From NCBI RefSeq assembly GCF_003003175.1, contig NZ_PVTY01000011.1:62001-126000 (forward strand): a DNA stretch of 64,000 nt, in the 5' to 3' direction. The translations under genes were made by a program, and so were the position numbers. The notes beneath the pieces are model-generated. The model was not told the origin of the DNA, searched no databases, and saw nothing but the letters and a program-made list of their open reading frames with translations. The stretch's first letter is position 1; each line of letters opens with the position of its first letter. Below are positions 55,721 through 64,000 of the stretch, piece by piece. Source of the DNA: Nesterenkonia sandarakina. Its GTDB lineage: Bacteria; Actinomycetota; Actinomycetes; Actinomycetales; Micrococcaceae.

Positions 55721-56598
55721 GCACCGAAGCCACCCACACGGGGTCCGCCACCCAGGCCCCGAACACCGATGCCCCGAACACCGATGCCCCGAACCCGCAG
55801 GCGCCGAAGACCGCGTCCAAGACCGCCGACGCCATCGAGGCGGCCCGCGCCCAGGGCCGGGCCGCGTTCATCGGCTATCTTCCCGCCGGCTACCCGGACA
55901 AGGAGACCTCCATCGCGGCGGCCATCGAGCTGGCCCGCAACGGCGCCGACGTGATCGAGATCGGCGTGCCCTATTCCGATCCCGTGATGGACGGCCCGGT
56001 CATCCAGCAGGCCACCACCGAGGTGCTGGCCCGCGGGTTCAAGCTGCCGGAGGTCTTCGAGATCGTGGAAGCCGTGGTCAAGGCCACCGATGCCGCGGTC
56101 CTGGTGATGACCTACTACAACCTGATCGACCGGATGGGCGCGGAGGAGTTCGCGCGTCGACTGGCCGAGGTCGGCGGCGCCGGCGCGATCACCCCGGATC
56201 TGATCCCCGATGAGGGCCGCGAGTGGATCGCGGCCACCGAGAAGCACGGACTCGACCGGGTCTTCCTCACCGCACCGACCTCCTCGCCCGAGCGGGTCGC
56301 GCAGATCGTCTCCGCCTCGCGCGGGTTCGTCTACGGCGTCTCCGTGATGGGGGTGACCGGTGCCCGCGATCAGGTCTCCGACGCCGCCGAGCGCGTGGTC
56401 ACCGCCGCCCGCGGCGCAGGCGCCGAGCGGGTCTGTGTCGGACTCGGGGTCTCCACCCGGGCCCACGTCGAGGAGATCGGCCGCTACGCCGACGGCGTCA
56501 TCGTCGGCACCGCCCTGGTCGTGGCGCTGCGTGACGGCGGACCTGCCGCTGTGGCAGCCCTGACCGCCGAGCTCACGGGAGCCGAGACGGCTCGATGA
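55717..56598 (+). CDS. trpA: Tryptophan synthase alpha subunit TrpA
   Basis: A 293-residue TIM-barrel subunit that cleaves indole glycerol phosphate. Catalytic Asp is in [34 protein letters not shown] and [10 protein letters not shown] are conserved. The first roughly 35 residues are an extra Ala/Pro/Asn-rich stretch partly encoded by 15-bp tandem repeats. It overlaps both trpB and the downstream transporter by 4 bp (ATGA), so the transporter is translationally coupled. Confidence 0.95.
   Translation: MSTEATHTGSATQAPNTDAPNTDAPNPQAPKTASKTADAIEAARAQGRAAFIGYLPAGYPDKETSIAAAIELARNGADVIEIGVPYSDPVMDGPVIQQATTEVLARGFKLPEVFEIVEAVVKATDAAVLVMTYYNLIDRMGAEEFARRLAEVGGAGAITPDLIPDEGREWIAATEKHGLDRVFLTAPTSSPERVAQIVSASRGFVYGVSVMGVTGARDQVSDAAERVVTAARGAGAERVCVGLGVSTRAHVEEIGRYADGVIVGTALVVALRDGGPAAVAALTAELTGAETAR
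55756..55800 (+). repeat. 15-bp in-frame repeat at trpA N terminus
   Basis: Two identical 15-bp units starting GCCCCGAAC (55756 and 55771) plus a diverged third (55786) encode [15 protein letters not shown] before the TIM barrel. Confidence 0.85.
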
Positions 56599-58199
56599 CC
56601 CAGCGGACGCCGGCGCGGACTCGGATCCGGGAGAGCTTCAACTCCCGGACCGTCTTCATCCTGGCGGCCGTCGGCTCTGCGGTGGGACTGGGCAACATCT
56701 GGCGGTTCCCCTATGTGACCTATGAGAACGGCGGCGGGGCGTTCCTGATCCCGTATCTGATCGCGCTGCTCACCGCCGGGCTGCCGATCCTGCTCTTCGA
56801 CTACGCCCTGGGCCACCGGTTCCGCGGGTCCCCGCCGCTGGCCTTCAAGCGGCTGCACCGGCACGCCGAGCCGATCGGCTGGCTCCAGGTGGGCATCTGC
56901 TTCCTGATCTCCATCTACTACGCCGCGATCATCGCCTGGGCCGCGATGTACACCTGGTACTCCTTCACCCAGGCCTGGGGCGACGACGCCGAGAGCTTCT
57001 TCTTCACCGAATACCTCCAGTACGACGGCGCAGGCGCCGATGGCTCCGGACTCTCGGTGGACTTCGTCGCGCAGGTCGGCTGGCCGCTGATCGCCGTCTG
57101 GGTGGTGCTGCTGGTCGCCCTGGCACTCGGCGTGCGCCGCGGGATCGCCCGCGTCTCGATCTACGGCATCCCGGTGCTCTTCGTGATGTTCCTGATCCTG
57201 GTCGGCTACTCGCTGACCCTCGACGGCGCGCTCACCGGGCTCAACGCCCTGTTCACCCCGGACTGGAGCGCGCTGACCAGCGGGACCGTCTGGATCCAGG
57301 CCTACGGGCAGATCTTCTTCAGCCTCTCGGTGGGCTTCGGCATCATGATCACCTACGCCTCCTACCTGAAACGGAAGTCCAATGCCACCGGCTCCGGCCT
57401 GGTCGTCGGGTTCGCGAACTCCTCCTTCGAGCTGCTCGCCGCCATCGGCGTCTTCTCCGCGCTGGGCTTCATCGCCGTCGCCGCGAACACCGCGGTCGAG
57501 GAGGTCGCCACCTCCGGGCTCGGGCTGGCCTTCGTCGCCTTCCCGACGATCATCAGCGAGGCGCCCGCCTCGGCCCTGCTCGGCGTGCTCTTCTTCGGCT
57601 CGCTGACCCTGGCCGGGATCACGTCGCAGATCTCGGTGCTGGAGGTCGCCATCTCGTCGGTGAAGGACAAGACCGGCTGGTCCCGACCGGTGACGGTCGC
57701 GCTCGTCGGAGGCTCCAGCGCGCTGGTCTCCGTGGTGCTGCTCGGCGGAGTCTCCGGGCTCACGGTGCTCGACGTGATCGACGCCTTCTCCAACAACATC
57801 GGCATCGTCGCCGCGGCCTTCATCGCGGTGCTGGCCGTCACCTGGGGCTTCCGCCGGCTCGACGTGCTGGCCGACGGGATGAACGCCTACGGCTCGATCA
57901 AGCTGGGATTCATCTGGAAGTCCCTGATCGGAGTGGTCCTCCCGCTGGTCCTGGGTGTGCTGCTGGTCATGGACATCCGGACCAAGGTCACCGAGGGCTA
58001 CGGCGGGTTCGACACCTGGGTGGTGATGACCTTCGGCTGGGGCGCCCTGGGCTTCGTGGTGGTGGCCGCCGTGGTGCTGACCGCCCTGCCCTGGCGAACC
58101 GACTCCGCGCTGCATGCCGAGGTGCTCGAGGAAGAGCCTGACTCCGAGCCCGCGGCTCACATCGAGAATTCCGCCCACCGAAGAGGAGCCCGAGACTGA
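56595..58199 (+). CDS. Neurotransmitter:sodium symporter family transporter, MetP-like
   Basis: A 534-residue sodium-coupled amino acid transporter of the LeuT fold. The first helix carries AAVGSAVGLGNIWRFPY (about 24-40), including the unwound substrate and sodium site, followed by about eleven more hydrophobic helices. A 34-residue membrane peptide downstream overlaps by one base and resembles MetS, the small subunit of the C. glutamicum methionine/alanine importer MetPS. Methionine or alanine is therefore the likeliest substrate. Coupling to trpA leaves tryptophan uptake, known for another NSS protein (TnaT), as an alternative. Confidence 0.88.
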   Translation: MTQRTPARTRIRESFNSRTVFILAAVGSAVGLGNIWRFPYVTYENGGGAFLIPYLIALLTAGLPILLFDYALGHRFRGSPPLAFKRLHRHAEPIGWLQVGICFLISIYYAAIIAWAAMYTWYSFTQAWGDDAESFFFTEYLQYDGAGADGSGLSVDFVAQVGWPLIAVWVVLLVALALGVRRGIARVSIYGIPVLFVMFLILVGYSLTLDGALTGLNALFTPDWSALTSGTVWIQAYGQIFFSLSVGFGIMITYASYLKRKSNATGSGLVVGFANSSFELLAAIGVFSALGFIAVAANTAVEEVATSGLGLAFVAFPTIISEAPASALLGVLFFGSLTLAGITSQISVLEVAISSVKDKTGWSRPVTVALVGGSSALVSVVLLGGVSGLTVLDVIDAFSNNIGIVAAAFIAVLAVTWGFRRLDVLADGMNAYGSIKLGFIWKSLIGVVLPLVLGVLLVMDIRTKVTEGYGGFDTWVVMTFGWGALGFVVVAAVVLTALPWRTDSALHAEVLEEEPDSEPAAHIENSAHRRGARD

Positions 58200-58303
58200 T
58201 GGAGACCGACGCGCTGATCATGATGATCGTGGCCCTGGTGACGGTCTGGGGCGGACTCGTCGCCGCCGTCGTCCATCTCAGGCGGAACCCCGACAGCTCC
58301 TAG
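58199..58303 (+). CDS. MetS-like small subunit of NSS amino acid importer
   Basis: A 34-residue protein (METDALIMMIVALVTVWGGL at the start, tail HLRRNPDSS) that is almost all one transmembrane helix followed by a basic end. Its ATG overlaps the transporter stop in TGATG, so it is translated by coupling. Position, length and the METxAI(I)MM-type N terminus match the methionine/alanine import small-subunit family. It probably stabilises or activates the transporter. Confidence 0.82.
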   Translation: METDALIMMIVALVTVWGGLVAAVVHLRRNPDSS

Positions 58304-58422
58304 CGGCCGCCGCGCCTGCTGGTCGCACTCGCCAGCCCCAGGCCATAGACTGCACCGGATCACGAATTCAGCCCGTCCCCAGCTCAGCCGGGGGAGGGTG
58401 ACTCACCCCGCGAAAGGACACC

Positions 58423-59613
58423 GTGTCTTACACTTCCAGTCCGGTCAGCGCCCTGCAGACCGCCGCTGAGGCCACCGCCTCGGCGACGGCGCAGATCAGC
58501 GCAGCCTTCCCCGCCCCGCCCACAGACGGGATTGACCTCGTCGGACCGCTGCGGATCGGGTTCTACGGTCTGGCGATCGGTCTGGGCATCCTGGTGGCGT
58601 ACTTCGTCGCCAGCAGGCTCTGGAAGTCCCGCGGCGGAAGCCCCGAGAATGTGTTCGACGCGCTCATCTGGGCCGTGCTGCTGGGCATCGTGGGCGGTCG
58701 GCTCTATCACGTCATCACCTCCCCGGACGCCTACTTCGGCGAGGGCGGCGACCTCTCGCTGATCCCGCAGGTCTGGCTCGGCGGCCTCGGCATCGTCGGC
58801 GCCGTGGCGCTGGGCGCCGTCGGCGTCTGGTTCGCCTGCCGTCGCTACGGGATGAAGTTCGGCGCCTTCGCCGACGCCCTCGTACCTGGTGTGATCCTGG
58901 CCCAGGCCATCGGACGCTGGGGCAACTGGTTCAACCAGGAGCTCTACGGAGCCCCCACCAACCTGCCCTGGGGCCTGGAGATCGACACCAGCCAGCGCCA
59001 CCAGGCGCCGCCGCTGGGCGCCGGGGAGAGCACGCTGTTCCACCCCACCTTCCTCTACGAGAGCCTCTGGAACCTGATCGGCTTCTTCCTGCTCATCGCG
59101 CTCTACCGCCGGTTCGCCGTGAAGCAGGGACTCCTGGTCTGGACCTACGTGGCCTACTACTCGCTGGGCCGCTTCTGGATCGAGTCGCTGCGCATCGACG
59201 AGATGACCAAGTCCACCCAGTGGATCAACCTCTTCGGCCTGGAATGGCGACTGAACATGTGGATGTCGGTGTTCCTCTTCGTCCTGGCGCTGGCCATGAT
59301 GATCTGGCTCTGGACCCGCCGTCCGCGCACCGAGGCGGCACTGGCCGAGGAGCTGGAGATCTACCGCCCCGGACAGGGTCCGCGCGGATCTGAGGACCAC
59401 GCCGCGCTTGCCGCCGCGACCACCGGTGATTCCGCCCTGGGCGAGACCGACGACGACGCCGGCGCGGTCAAGACCTCCACGAAGACCAGCGCCGCGACCT
59501 CCACCGAGACCAGCGCTGCGACCTCCACCGAGGCCAGCACGGAGACCCCGGTCGGGGATGAATCGGGCGAGGCGGCGCCGGACGCCACTGAGGCGGACAG
59601 TCCCAGATCCTGA
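58423..59613 (+). CDS. lgt: Phosphatidylglycerol:prolipoprotein diacylglyceryl transferase Lgt
   Basis: A 396-residue membrane enzyme that attaches diacylglycerol to lipoprotein cysteines, the step before LspA. About seven transmembrane helices are visible, with the signature AQAIGRWGNWFNQELYG, GGRLYHV and HPTFLYESLWN. The GTG has AAAGGA upstream. The C-terminal tail of about 90 residues is Thr/Ser/Ala/Glu-rich with 24-bp repeats. The trp-lgt neighbourhood is conserved in actinobacteria, but here two transporter genes intervene. Confidence 0.95.
   Translation: MSYTSSPVSALQTAAEATASATAQISAAFPAPPTDGIDLVGPLRIGFYGLAIGLGILVAYFVASRLWKSRGGSPENVFDALIWAVLLGIVGGRLYHVITSPDAYFGEGGDLSLIPQVWLGGLGIVGAVALGAVGVWFACRRYGMKFGAFADALVPGVILAQAIGRWGNWFNQELYGAPTNLPWGLEIDTSQRHQAPPLGAGESTLFHPTFLYESLWNLIGFFLLIALYRRFAVKQGLLVWTYVAYYSLGRFWIESLRIDEMTKSTQWINLFGLEWRLNMWMSVFLFVLALAMMIWLWTRRPRTEAALAEELEIYRPGQGPRGSEDHAALAAATTGDSALGETDDDAGAVKTSTKTSAATSTETSAATSTEASTETPVGDESGEAAPDATEADSPRS
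59488..59535 (+). repeat. 24-bp in-frame repeat in lgt tail
   Basis: Two 24-bp units (59488 and 59512) differing at two bases encode SAATSTET-SAATSTEA in the cytoplasmic tail. Confidence 0.85.
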
Positions 59614-59616
59614 GAT

Positions 59617-59639
59617 CGGACTTGCAACCCGCAGGTCCG
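59617..59639 (+). terminator. Possible terminator after lgt
   Basis: A 9-bp stem with one wobble (59617-59625 with 59631-59639) and a 5-nt loop starts just after the lgt stop. There is no clear T tract. Confidence 0.45.
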
Positions 59640-59935
59640 AGTTGGAAGATTGGTCTCATCCCCTGGTGTCAGCGGGAGGACCACGACGGCGGCGCGCCGA
59701 CCAACCCGCGTCGTCGCAGTCACGCGCCGGGACACACCCCGTAGAGCGCGCAGGTCACATACGACGCTGCGTCATGCAGGACTGAAGACCGACGGAACAC
59801 TGAAGACTTGATTGCCGACCGGGACGCACAGTTCCGAAGACCTGGCAGAATGAGCTCAGACTCCGTGCACCATAGAAGGGGCCGATGATGTCCCCTCCCC
59901 ATGAAACGTCCGCATGCGGAGGAAGGAAGACCTTC
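59640..59935 (+). other. Non-coding leader region before gltB
   Basis: I see no gene in this stretch. It is less G+C-rich towards its end and carries a strong GGAGGAAGGAAGA ribosome binding site at 59918-59930. A promoter for gltB is expected here, but I could not identify a convincing -10/-35 pair or operator. Confidence 0.5.

Positions 59936-64000
<4,065 letters not shown>

Overview
The window is a contiguous piece of core chromosome from a high-G+C actinobacterium, most likely a member of the Micrococcaceae (Micrococcales). This is inferred from the G+C-rich composition, the complete mraZ-to-wag31 division and cell-wall cluster, an FtsZ tail ending in [10 protein letters not shown], a MurE whose substrate motif is not the meso-diaminopimelate DNPR type, and the his/trp/lgt gene order. 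I see no insertion sequence, prophage, CRISPR array or other mobile element.

Layout. 1-7.3 kb: acyl-CoA synthetase, class II DAHP synthase, a PknL-like kinase, a polyprenyl diphosphate synthase and DNA polymerase IV. 7.4-28.8 kb: a DUF3040 membrane protein, then mraZ-rsmH-ftsL-ftsI-murE-murF-mraY-murD-ftsW-murG-murC-ftsQ-ftsZ-pgeF-PLPBP-sepF-yggT-wag31, mostly joined by 4-bp stop/start overlaps. 28.9-34.7 kb: lspA, an RluD-type pseudouridine synthase, dnaE and nrdR. 35-38 kb: an orphan 1018-residue LuxR-type ATPase regulator. 38.2-43.3 kb, minus strand: a PD-(D/E)XK nuclease, def, fmt, rsmB and rpe. 43.4-44.1 kb: tRNAs Gly-Cys-Val-Gly. 44.2-48.1 kb: FMN riboswitch, ribD, a three-domain ribE-ribB-ribA fusion and ribH. 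48.1-58.3 kb: hisE-hisG-hisF-hisI-trpE-(membrane protein)-(HGxxPAAW protein)-trpC-trpB-trpA, then a neurotransmitter:sodium symporter and its 34-residue small subunit. 58.4-64 kb: lgt and the first 1355 codons of gltB, cut by the window end.

The most noteworthy signals are these. (1) An extended array of GTGGRG hexamers (putative MraZ boxes) fills the 480-bp gap before mraZ: ten inverted copies, several in pairs 10 bp apart repeating every 23 bp, and four forward copies over the likely promoter. (2) Riboflavin synthase, DHBP synthase and GTP cyclohydrolase II form one open reading frame under an FMN riboswitch. (3) At least seven genes share a TANNNT hexamer exactly 6 nt before an ATG/GTG without a Shine-Dalgarno sequence, which points to leaderless transcripts. 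One of these is a symmetric divergent element between dinB and the prenyl synthase; another carries two NrdR boxes spaced 31 bp apart before nrdR itself. (4) A MetP/MetS-like importer is coupled to trpA. (5) Many proteins carry in-frame minisatellite repeats in tails or linkers, including a near-perfect 11-residue repeat in Wag31.

All calls come from reading the sequence and from remembered family features. No database search was run.
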